From CAVTWS01 sp963738445 (lineage in GTDB: Bacteria; Actinomycetota; Acidimicrobiia; Acidimicrobiales; SHLQ01), in NCBI GenBank assembly GCA_963738445.1, contig CAVTWS010000023.1:434001-498000 (forward strand): a DNA stretch of 64,000 nt, read 5' to 3'. Numbering within the stretch: the first letter of the stretch is position 1; every line of letters begins with the position of its first letter. Below, piece by piece: positions 7,506-14,724 of the stretch. Position numbers and translations under genes: made by a program. Under the pieces are notes generated by a model. The model did not search any database, was not told the DNA's origin, and was given only the letters and a program-made list of their open reading frames with translations.

Positions 7506-8699
7506 GATCTGGGCGAGGTCCAGCGAGCGCAGCCGGCCGAAGGTCGTCAGGCACACGGCCAGGAACCCGCTCATCAACGCGGCGCACAGGGCGATCGATA
7601 CCCGCAGGCCGGCCAGGTCGCCGACGAACCCCCACACCTGGGCGCCCATCGGCACGCCGAGCAGGACACCGAGCAGGTAGATCGACAGCACCCGCCCCCG
7701 GAGCCGATCCGGTACCTGCGCCTGGGTCGAGGTGTTGACGGCCGTGGTCACGGCCAGGTGTGCCATGCCCATGACGAAGAACGCCGCCAAGCCGACGGGA
7801 TACACGTCGGTCGCGGCCAGCAGCACCAGCGATCCGGCGTAGACGAGCAGCGCTACCAGGCACATCGAGGATCGGCGCACCCGATCTCCCTGCGTCAGGA
7901 CGAAGCTCGCGGTCACCATCGAACCGAACCCCACCGATGCCACCAGCCAGCTCTGGCGGTGCTCGTCGTGGTACACCTCCTCGGCGAGTCCGGCCGTGAG
8001 CATCACCAGGGACTGCCCGCAGAACGACACCACGAACCCGGTGACGCACGCCTGCCAGAGGCTGGTATGGGCCCGGACATACGACCAGCCTTCCCGAAAC
8101 TGGCGACGCAGGGGTTCGGACGACGCCGGCGACCTGGGGTCGAGGGGCCGCACGACCAGCAGGGCGCCGACCACGACGACGAAGGTGACGGCGTTGATGA
8201 GGAACGCGCCCCCGTTGCCGACCGTGACCAGGATGAGCCCGGCCAGCATCGGGCCGAGGGCCCGCGACGCGGTGAACTGCACGCTGTTGAGGCGGATGGC
8301 GTCGAGGAGGAGCTCGCGTGGGACCAGGGTGGGGACGAAGGACTGCCACGTCGGGACCTGGATGCCGACCGACAGGCCGCTCACGAACTGGAGGAGCAGG
8401 ATCGACAGCGGGGTCAGGCCGCCGCTCTCCCACAGCACCAGGAACATCAAGGCGATGATCGCCTGGATGGACTGCGTCACGATGAGCACGATGCGCCGGG
8501 ACACCCGGTCGGCCAGCACTCCGGCCATGGGCGTGAGCACGACGGCGGGCATCGCCGACGCCAGGGCTGACGTACCGAGCCAGGTGTTCGACTCCGTCAG
8601 GTCGTACAGGATCAGGGGTACGACCACGATCTGTAGCCAGCTGGCCGAGTTGGAGATCAGGGCCGACACCCAGAACAGGCGGAATCCGCGGTTGCGCAA
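7503..8699 (-). CDS. MFS transporter (MFS_3 / enterobactin-exporter type)
   Basis: An integral membrane protein with about twelve hydrophobic segments, probably an exporter of small molecules or drugs. The loop 2–3 motif GVLADRVSRRIVLI and the segments LGPMLAGLILV and GRVLSIYLLGVLLGVPMG are typical of the MFS_3 group. The end at 7503 is secure but the start is not. I use TTG 8699, which places the first membrane segment (FRLFWVSALISNSASW) right after the start and gives 398 residues. An ATG at 8930 is in frame but would add about 77 residues that do not look coding and would overlap the divergent gene. A lost start through a one-base error near 8724 is also possible. Confidence 0.82.
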   Translation of the reverse strand: MRNRGFRLFWVSALISNSASWLQIVVVPLILYDLTESNTWLGTSALASAMPAVVLTPMAGVLADRVSRRIVLIVTQSIQAIIALMFLVLWESGGLTPLSILLLQFVSGLSVGIQVPTWQSFVPTLVPRELLLDAIRLNSVQFTASRALGPMLAGLILVTVGNGGAFLINAVTFVVVVGALLVVRPLDPRSPASSEPLRRQFREGWSYVRAHTSLWQACVTGFVVSFCGQSLVMLTAGLAEEVYHDEHRQSWLVASVGFGSMVTASFVLTQGDRVRRSSMCLVALLVYAGSLVLLAATDVYPVGLAAFFVMGMAHLAVTTAVNTSTQAQVPDRLRGRVLSIYLLGVLLGVPMGAQVWGFVGDLAGLRVSIALCAALMSGFLAVCLTTFGRLRSLDLAQI

Positions 8700-8928
8700 C
8701 GCACGAAACGACGTCTCGTCGATCCACGACGTCGGCGGCGCCGACTGCGGCGGAGTGGGGGCAGAGGAGGCCAGGGGTCGATTGTGGCCGGGTCGGCGCG
8801 CCGACGGCCACTTGCCGGAACTCGCCGTCCTGAGATGGGCAAGCGTGAGCGTGGCAGCCTTGAGACGGGCGGGCCCAGTTGAACAGCCCGGGTGCGCCAG
8901 AATGCGGGGAGACCAGCGGGGAGTTCCC

Positions 8929-9474
8929 ATGCACCGACCCACGACCGACGAGATGGCCGATCGCAGCGCCATCGGCGACGTCATCCACCGCTACTGCCGG
9001 GGCATCGATCGTCTCGATCTCGAGCTGGTGCGCTCCTGTTACCACCCTGACGCGATCGACGAGCACGGCTCCTTCGTCGGCGACGTCGACGACTACCTGC
9101 GCTGGGTGAGCGGGCTGCTCGAGAAGTACGTGTTCACGTTCCACTCCGTCTCCAACCTCCTCGTCGAGCTGGCCGGCGACCGGGCGAGGTGTGAGACCTA
9201 CGGCATCGCCCACCACCGGGGCCAGCCGGACGACCCGCCGCATCGGCACCTGATCACGGGCTTTCGATATGTCGATCGTTTCGAGTGCCGTGAGGGCGAT
9301 TGGCGCATCGCTCACCGGATCGCCCTGACCGAATGGGCCCGCGTCGACGCGCAAGAGCACTGGTGGGGGGTACCCGATCATCTGCGATCGGGTCGGCGTG
9401 ACTTCTCTGATCCGGTGTACTGGCCGCTCGACGGCCGGTGGCCCCCCGATCCGACCCCCGGCGAATCCGCCTGA
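8929..9474 (+). CDS. NTF2-like (SnoaL-family) protein
   Basis: The 181-residue protein has the NTF2-like cone fold signature: an N-terminal helix with DRSAIGDVIHRYCRGIDRLD, then DAIDEHGSFVGDVDDYLRWV, strands around TFHSVSNLLVEL, and the end GDWRIAHRIALTEW. Such small domains act as dehydratases, isomerases or ligand binders, and related SnoaL_4 proteins occur beside steroid and aromatic degradation genes. The start is supported by GGGGAG at 8918–8923, five bases before the ATG. Downstream genes encode an acyl-CoA dehydrogenase-type step and an alcohol dehydrogenase, so a catabolic role is plausible. The substrate is unknown. Confidence 0.8.
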   Translation: MHRPTTDEMADRSAIGDVIHRYCRGIDRLDLELVRSCYHPDAIDEHGSFVGDVDDYLRWVSGLLEKYVFTFHSVSNLLVELAGDRARCETYGIAHHRGQPDDPPHRHLITGFRYVDRFECREGDWRIAHRIALTEWARVDAQEHWWGVPDHLRSGRRDFSDPVYWPLDGRWPPDPTPGESA

Positions 9475-9525
9475 GCGATCCGCACGGGTTCGCCGGGCGC
9501 CGTGTCGCTGAGCCACACTTCGGCC

Positions 9526-10266
9526 ATGAGCGAACGAATAGCGGTGATCGGAGCCGGCGTCATGGGATCGGGCATCGCCCAGGTGCTGGCCGTGGCGGGC
9601 CACGAGGTGGTGTGTCAGGACATCGACGACGGCGTGCTGGCCACGGCCCGGGAATCGGTGGCCACGGGCCGGTTCGGGGTCCAGAGCGCGGTGGAGCGGG
9701 GCAAGTTGAGCGCCGAGAACGCCGAAGCCGCTCTCGCCCGCCTCACCTTCACGTCGGATCTCTCCAACGCAGTCGGTGAAGCCGATGTCGTGGTGGAGGC
9801 CATCCCCGAGCGTCTGGACCTCAAGATCCAGTTCTTTCGTCAGCTCGACGAGCTGTGCCCCGACCGCACGATCCTCGCCTCGAACTCGTCCGGCTTCTCC
9901 ATCGGGGCGATCGGCGCGGCGACCGAACGCCCGGACCGCGTGATCGGATGGCATTGGGCGTCGCCGGCCCCGGTCATGAGGTTGGCCGAGATCGTCCGGA
10001 GCCGGGCGACGAGCGATGCCACCGTGGCGCTGATCGTGCGGCTGGCCCGTGAGTGCGGGAAGAACCCGGTCGTCGTCAAGGACGCCGATCACGCCTGGGG
10101 CTACGTCGCCAATCGCATCTACGCCGCCATGGCCCGCGAAGCGGCCCGGGTCGCCGACGAAGGCATCGCCAGCCGGGAGGAGATCGACCGGCTCATGATC
10201 GACTGCTTCCGCTGGCCGGCGGGTCCGTTCGGCATGGTCGGTGGCGCCACCACCGGATGGAAGTGA
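9526..10266 (+). CDS. 3-hydroxyacyl-CoA dehydrogenase family protein, C-terminally short
   Basis: An NAD-dependent enzyme of the 3-hydroxyacyl-CoA dehydrogenase family. The Rossmann motif GAGVMGSGIAQ begins at residue 8, followed by EAIPERLDLK, NSSGFSIGAI and the catalytic segment GWHWASPAPVMRLAEI with the His and downstream Glu. Here HxxNP has become HWASP. The dimerisation domain starts (GYVANRIYAAMAREA, WPAGPFGM), but the protein stops at 246 residues with GGATTGWK. Family members continue about 40 residues through a conserved VGLD region. Either the gene is truncated or a sequence error created an early stop; the next gene starts only ten bases later. Confidence 0.82.
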   Translation: MSERIAVIGAGVMGSGIAQVLAVAGHEVVCQDIDDGVLATARESVATGRFGVQSAVERGKLSAENAEAALARLTFTSDLSNAVGEADVVVEAIPERLDLKIQFFRQLDELCPDRTILASNSSGFSIGAIGAATERPDRVIGWHWASPAPVMRLAEIVRSRATSDATVALIVRLARECGKNPVVVKDADHAWGYVANRIYAAMAREAARVADEGIASREEIDRLMIDCFRWPAGPFGMVGGATTGWK

Positions 10267-10276
10267 GGGCGCGCCC

Positions 10277-11377
10277 ATGCGAGCGGCACTGCTGATCTCC
10301 GACCAACCCCATCTCGAGGTCGTCGACGATGTCGAGGTGCGCGAACCCGGGCCGGGGGAGGTCCTGGTCCGGGTCCGGCATTGCGGGATCTGCCACTCCG
10401 ATCTCGGCATCATCGACAGCGGAGCCGGGCCCCGCCCGATCGTGCTCGGCCACGAGGCGGCCGGCGTCGTCGAGCAGGTCGGACCCGGCGTGACGCGGTT
10501 GTCGCCGGGCTCGCCGGTCCTGTTGACCCCACTCGGACCCTGCGGTCGGTGCTACTGGTGCGTCCGCCGGCAGCCGACGTTGTGCGCCGACGCCCGGTCG
10601 TTCACCACCGGTCTGCTGGCCGACGGCACGACACCGTTCGCCCGCCACGGGGCCGACGTGTTCCAGGGCCTCGGCGTCGGAGGCTTCGCCCAGTACACGT
10701 TGGTGGCCGAGCGCAACGTCGTCGCCCTCGAGGCCGACGTGCCTCTCGAGGTGGCGTGCGTGCTCGGCTGCGCGGTGCAGACCGGTGTCGGCGCGGTGCT
10801 CAACACCGCCCAGGTCGAACCCGGTGCCACCGTGCTGGTGATGGGGCTCGGCGGTATCGGGATGTCCGTCGTGCAAGGGGCCCGCGTGGCGGGGGCGGGT
10901 CGCATCATCGTGTCGGACCCGGTGTCGGGTCGACGGGATCAGGCGGCGAACTTCGGTGCCACCGACATCCTCGACCCCGGCCAGGACGACATCGTGGCCC
11001 GGAGCCGCGAGCTGACGGGAGGTGTCGGCGTCGACTACGCGTTCGACGCGGCCGGTCGGGCGAGCCTGGTCGAGGCGGGGATCGCCGCCACGCGGATCGG
11101 GGGGACCACCGTGATGGTGGGCGCGCCGGGGATCAGCGAGAACGTGACCATCCCCATGGCGGTGCTGTTCATGACCTGGGAGAAGAGGCTGCTGGGTTCG
11201 CTGCTCGGCTCCTGCGACTCGCATCGCGATGTGCCGCGGTTCCTCTCGCTGTGGCGCCAGGGCCGGCTCGACCTGGAGGGTTTGGTGAGCCGTCGGGTGA
11301 GTGTCACCGACGTCAACGTCGGGCTCGACGCTCTCCGAGCCGGTGACGGCATCAGGACCGTGGTGGATCTGGGCTGA
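10277..11377 (+). CDS. Zinc-dependent alcohol dehydrogenase (MDR superfamily)
   Basis: A 366-residue medium-chain dehydrogenase oxidising an alcohol with NAD(P). Catalytic zinc ligands are Cys36 (CGICHSD), His59-Glu60 (GHEAAG) and a later Cys. The structural zinc lobe has four Cys, at 89, 92, 95 and 103 (PCGRCYWC and TLC). The coenzyme domain has MGLGGIGMSV followed by VSDPVSGRR. Its length and lobe sequence resemble the class III-like and NDMA-dependent alcohol dehydrogenases of actinobacteria. It follows the 3-hydroxyacyl-CoA dehydrogenase by ten bases, suggesting a shared operon. Its 3' end overlaps the convergent J-domain gene by 26 bases. Confidence 0.9.
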   Translation: MRAALLISDQPHLEVVDDVEVREPGPGEVLVRVRHCGICHSDLGIIDSGAGPRPIVLGHEAAGVVEQVGPGVTRLSPGSPVLLTPLGPCGRCYWCVRRQPTLCADARSFTTGLLADGTTPFARHGADVFQGLGVGGFAQYTLVAERNVVALEADVPLEVACVLGCAVQTGVGAVLNTAQVEPGATVLVMGLGGIGMSVVQGARVAGAGRIIVSDPVSGRRDQAANFGATDILDPGQDDIVARSRELTGGVGVDYAFDAAGRASLVEAGIAATRIGGTTVMVGAPGISENVTIPMAVLFMTWEKRLLGSLLGSCDSHRDVPRFLSLWRQGRLDLEGLVSRRVSVTDVNVGLDALRAGDGIRTVVDLG

Positions 11378-11978
11378 TCAGCCGGGCGATCTGGCGGACC
11401 AGGTCCGGGAGCGACGGCGCCCGTTCCGCGTCGGGTGATTCCAGGGTGAAGAACGCTTCCGTCCCCGAGGCGCGGCCCTGCAGCGTGATCAGCAACGTGC
11501 TGGCGTCTGCGCCGAGCGAGCCGTCGGGGGCCGGTATCCGAGCCTCGAGGAGCCCGCCGTCGGGGTCGGCGTAGGTGATGTCGCCGACCTGGTCACACGC
11601 CCGATGCAGGCCCCAGAACACGTCCTCCTTGGGGGCGACGACCAACACACTGTCGTCGGTGGGACCGACGACCGGCACACTGTCGTCGGTGGGTCCGACG
11701 ACCGGAGCGCTGTCGTCGGTGGATGAGGCGGACGCCGTCGCGCCTGGGACCGGACCGAGAGGAAGGCGGCCGCGGGATCGACTCAGGGTCAGATACGCCT
11801 CGTTGAGCCGAGCGGTCGCGGCGGCGGCGTCGGGTGCCGTGGACACATCGGGATGGTGCTGGCGCACGGCCGACCGAAATCGGCTCCGCACGTCGGCCCA
11901 TCCGGCTCGGTGGTCGAGATCGAACACTGCAAGCGCCTCGGCGAGACGCTCCCGAGGTACCGGTGGGGGATCGGTCAG
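11352..11978 (-). CDS. J-domain protein with 10-residue repeats
   Basis: The N-terminus carries a J domain: AEALAVFDLDHRAGWADVR, then the diagnostic HPD in AVRQHHPDVS, then ARLNEAYLTLSR. J domains recruit and stimulate DnaK. A tandem repeat region (GPTDDSVPVV units) links it to a C-terminal domain of about 90 residues (VFWGLHRACDQVGDITY, TLLITLQGR) that I do not recognise. No ATG, GTG or TTG precedes the J domain in frame. The first candidate is CTG 11978, overlapping the TGA of the upstream gene; GTG 11927 would cut into the J domain. It probably forms a two-gene unit with the GGDEF-like gene. Confidence 0.65.
   Translation of the reverse strand: MTDPPPVPRERLAEALAVFDLDHRAGWADVRSRFRSAVRQHHPDVSTAPDAAAATARLNEAYLTLSRSRGRLPLGPVPGATASASSTDDSAPVVGPTDDSVPVVGPTDDSVLVVAPKEDVFWGLHRACDQVGDITYADPDGGLLEARIPAPDGSLGADASTLLITLQGRASGTEAFFTLESPDAERAPSLPDLVRQIARLISPDPPRS
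11647..11728 (+). repeat. 30-base tandem repeat in J-domain gene
   Basis: Two full copies of a 30-base unit (starting at 11647 and 11677, core ACTGTCGTCGGTGGGWCCGA) and a partial third from 11707 encode GPTDDSVPVV-type decapeptides in the linker. Confidence 0.8.
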
Positions 11979-12445
11979 CGCAGGTCCAAGACGTCGTGGT
12001 GGTGGCGGCTGGTGGCGGCCGCGGCATCGGCCCGGGCTGCCGCCGCCAGCAGACCATCCTCCCGCCGGAGGGCGAAACCGATGTCGCACAGCATGCCGCT
12101 GTCGCGAAGGGCGCGGTCGATCTCGGCCGACCAGTGCTCGGCGTCTTTGATCTCGGTGAGCGGGATCAGCAGCACGCCGATCTCGTGGTCGCTGAGTCGG
12201 CAGATCCGATCGGTCTTGCGAAGGTGCACGAGGAGGATGGACTCCACCCGCTGGAGTCGTTCGAGCGTGTTGACGCCGACGTCGACCGAGACGACTGCGG
12301 CGAGGAGCCCGAGCTCGTGGCACCGGTGATCCTCATCTTCGATCAACGCCCGCCACGACGCCAGATCGCCCACCGTGCCGCTGTTGGGTGGGGGATACGC
12401 CAATCGGGTGGGTCTCGGGTCCGTCTCAGATCCTGGATCGACCAT
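11975..12445 (-). CDS. Degenerate GGDEF-like protein
   Basis: A 156-residue protein whose C-terminal half follows the diguanylate-cyclase fold: VSVDVGVNTLERLQRVESILLVHLRKTDRICRLSDHEIGVLLIPL, read as short blocks across about residues 50–95. The position of the GGDEF signature is occupied by LSDHEIG, so it cannot be an active cyclase of the usual kind. It may bind a nucleotide or act as a partner. ATG 12445 is set by the ribosome binding site AGGAGG five bases upstream (12451–12457 on the other strand). Its TGA overlaps the likely CTG start of the J-domain gene. Confidence 0.6.
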   Translation of the reverse strand: MVDPGSETDPRPTRLAYPPPNSGTVGDLASWRALIEDEDHRCHELGLLAAVVSVDVGVNTLERLQRVESILLVHLRKTDRICRLSDHEIGVLLIPLTEIKDAEHWSAEIDRALRDSGMLCDIGFALRREDGLLAAAARADAAAATSRHHHDVLDLR

Positions 12446-12568
12446 CACGGTCCTCCTCGCCTGTCACCGCCGTACAAACGTCTATGGTGGCGTTCCGGTC
12501 GGTCCGAGGTGGTGGATGCTGCAGTCTTCTTTCCACATTGTCATCCTTTCGAAACAATCGAAGCGTCG

Positions 12569-13165
12569 ATGAACGATTCAACAGATCGCGCGATGAGTGA
12601 CCTTCGGGCCTTGCGGCATCATCTCCGGGCGGCCCGTCGTGGGCTCTCGCCGATCGAGCAGGACCGTGCCTCCGCCCGACTCGCCCGACACCTGCGAACG
12701 AGTGGTCTGCTCGATGGCGTTCGTACCGTCTCAGCATATCTGGCCACTGACGGTGAGATCTCGCTCGACCTGGTGATCGATGATGTCAGGACCCGGGGAG
12801 GTCGTGTCGCCCTGCCGGTCGTGCACCCCCCGGACGACATGCGTTTCCGTGAGCACCGTCCCGACGGCGCGCTCGACACCGGGCCCGTCGGCCTCCGTCA
12901 GCCGCACGAATCGGCGCCCGCCGTGGAGCTCGAAGACCTCGAGGTGATCCTGCTCCCGGCCGTGGCGGTCGACCGTACCGGTACCCGACTCGGACGCGGG
13001 GCGGGCTACTACGACCGGGCTTTGGCCACCGTCGCCGTTCGACCGTCACCCCTCCTGGTGGCTGTCGTGCACGAGCTGCAGGTCGTCGACCATCTCGAAC
13101 GGCGCTCGTGGGACGTGCCGGTCGACGCAGTCGTCACGGACCGCCGCTGGTGGCGGGTGATCTGA
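12569..13165 (+). CDS. fthC: 5-formyltetrahydrofolate cyclo-ligase
   Basis: Converts 5-formyltetrahydrofolate to 5,10-methenyltetrahydrofolate with ATP. The protein has 198 residues from ATG 12569, or 190 from ATG 12593. N-terminal RALRHHLRAARRGLSP, mid-protein RVALPVVHPPDDMRF and C-terminal LGRGAGYYDRAL and WDVPVDAVVTDRR match the family. The GRGAGYYDR nucleotide-binding loop is intact. Neither start has a clear ribosome binding site. The 120 bases before it are AT-richer than the surroundings and contain the shared divergent promoter region with the GGDEF-like gene. Confidence 0.9.
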   Translation: MNDSTDRAMSDLRALRHHLRAARRGLSPIEQDRASARLARHLRTSGLLDGVRTVSAYLATDGEISLDLVIDDVRTRGGRVALPVVHPPDDMRFREHRPDGALDTGPVGLRQPHESAPAVELEDLEVILLPAVAVDRTGTRLGRGAGYYDRALATVAVRPSPLLVAVVHELQVVDHLERRSWDVPVDAVVTDRRWWRVI

Positions 13166-13184
13166 ATCGGCTCACAGTACGCGG

Positions 13185-14471
13185 TCAGTGCGCCAGCAGC
13201 GACTGGAGCAGCCGGGTCAGCAGCGGAGGATCGGTGGCCCCGGCGAGCTCGCGGCACGAGTGCATGGCCAGTTGGGGAGCCCCGAGATCGACGGTCGCCA
13301 TGCCCAGGCCGGCCGCGATGGTCGGTCCGATGGTGGAGCCGCAGGCGAGGTCGGATCGGGTGACGAAGTGCTGCAGCGGCACCGCCGCGGCCTCGGCGGC
13401 GAGCACGACCGCCGCCATCGAGGTGGAATCGGTGCCGTATCTCTGGCTGGCGTTCGACTTGATCACCGGTCCGCCGTTCAGGGCGATCCGGTGGCCCGGC
13501 TCGTGGCGCTCGACGTAGTTGGGGTGGGTGGCGTGGGCGTTGTCGACCGATACCACGAGGCTGGCCGCGGCCGCCCGGTGGAGGTCGTCGATGGAGCCGC
13601 CGCGGGCGGTCACGATCCGTTCGACGACCGAGCGGATCAGGGTCGACGCGGCGCCGGTGGCGGACACACTGCCCACTTCCTCGTGATCGAACAGCGCCAG
13701 GACCGGTGTGGCTCCGGTGCGGTTGCTGTCCGAGATGCTCGCCCCGGCGAGGGCGGTGGTGATGGCGTGGCACGACAGCAGGTTGTCGATGCGGGGGGCG
13801 GACAGGAGCTCGTGGTCCGTCCCGGCGAGCGAGGAGGCGACGAGGTCGTGGAGCATGAGGTCGGCCGACACGATGTCGGTCGCTCGGCACTCCAACGCCT
13901 CGGCGATCAGGTCGTTCAACGTTCCGACGTTCAGCGACGTCAGGCCGACCACCGGCTCCAGATGCAGCTGGCGGTTGAGGAGCAACCCCTTGTCGTTCAC
14001 GTCCCGGTCGAGATGGATGGCCAACTGGGGGAGGTGGGCGATGGCACGTTGGATGCACACCAGCCGTTCCTTGGAGGTCTCCCCATCGCGGACCTGGACC
14101 CGCCCGGATACGCCGAGATCGCGGCCCAACCACGAGTTGAGCAAGGGACTGCCGTAGACCTCGACCGCCAGCTGGCGGTAGCCGGCGGTACCGCTGTCGG
14201 CGTGAGGTTTGAGCCGTAGGTTGGGGCTGTCGGTGTGGGCGCCGAACACCCGGAACGGCCGAGCGGGGTCGGCGCCGGCCGGCTCGACCCACGCCACGAC
14301 GCTGCCGCCTCGCCGCACCACGTGACGACCGCCTCCCGGCCACGGGTCGCGTTCGTCGTGCTCGGTGAACCCGGCCTCGATCAGGCGCCGGGTCGTCTCC
14401 GCGACCGTGTGGTACGGCGACGGGGACACGTCGATGAAACGAAGCAGGTCGAGGGTGTGATGGTCGGCCAC
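13185..14471 (-). CDS. apeB: M18 family aspartyl aminopeptidase
   Basis: A 428-residue cytosolic zinc aminopeptidase that removes N-terminal acidic residues. Family blocks are present: IDVSPSPYHTV (about 13–23), FGAHTDSPNLRLKP with the first zinc His (about 76–89), APRIDNLLSCHA, FDHEEVGS with the catalytic Glu pair, VSVDNAHATHPNY, and near the end GMATVDLGAPQLAMHS with the last zinc His. The GTG start follows a ribosome binding site GGAGGA by about six bases. It is convergent with fthC and divergent from gltB. Confidence 0.93.
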   Translation of the reverse strand: MADHHTLDLLRFIDVSPSPYHTVAETTRRLIEAGFTEHDERDPWPGGGRHVVRRGGSVVAWVEPAGADPARPFRVFGAHTDSPNLRLKPHADSGTAGYRQLAVEVYGSPLLNSWLGRDLGVSGRVQVRDGETSKERLVCIQRAIAHLPQLAIHLDRDVNDKGLLLNRQLHLEPVVGLTSLNVGTLNDLIAEALECRATDIVSADLMLHDLVASSLAGTDHELLSAPRIDNLLSCHAITTALAGASISDSNRTGATPVLALFDHEEVGSVSATGAASTLIRSVVERIVTARGGSIDDLHRAAAASLVVSVDNAHATHPNYVERHEPGHRIALNGGPVIKSNASQRYGTDSTSMAAVVLAAEAAAVPLQHFVTRSDLACGSTIGPTIAAGLGMATVDLGAPQLAMHSCRELAGATDPPLLTRLLQSLLAH

Positions 14472-14586
14472 GTGGATCCTCCGGGTCCCTCCCAGGCTGG
14501 CACAGCCCGCCTCCGAAGTTGTGTGAGCGCGCGAGCCCGCCTCCGGCGCCAGAGATATCGAGTGGGCGGTGGGGCGGATGACCTAC

Positions 14587-14592
14587 TACGGT
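14587..14592 (+). promoter_or_regulatory. Possible -10 element TACGGT for gltBD
   Basis: TACGGT lies in the 253-base space between apeB and gltB. If used, it gives an untranslated leader of about 125 bases before the gltB ATG. That leader contains a CCCCG…CGGGG stem. I could not match it to a known riboswitch, and the rest of this space shows nothing else. Confidence 0.25.
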
Positions 14593-14724
14593 TCCCCAAC
14601 GGCAGCTGGGCCAACGCCGTCCCTGCGCGCCGGAGCCCCGTCCCTTCCGCGGCGGGGTCCATCCCGACGAGGCCCTGCGGAGGTCTGTCGGGAGCCGACC
14701 GCACCGATTCGCCGAGGTTCACCT

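Noticed and set aside
14472..14724. Leader before gltB considered as a riboswitch
   Set aside because: Only a weak GC stem is visible and I could not match conserved residues of glutamine or other known riboswitch classes.
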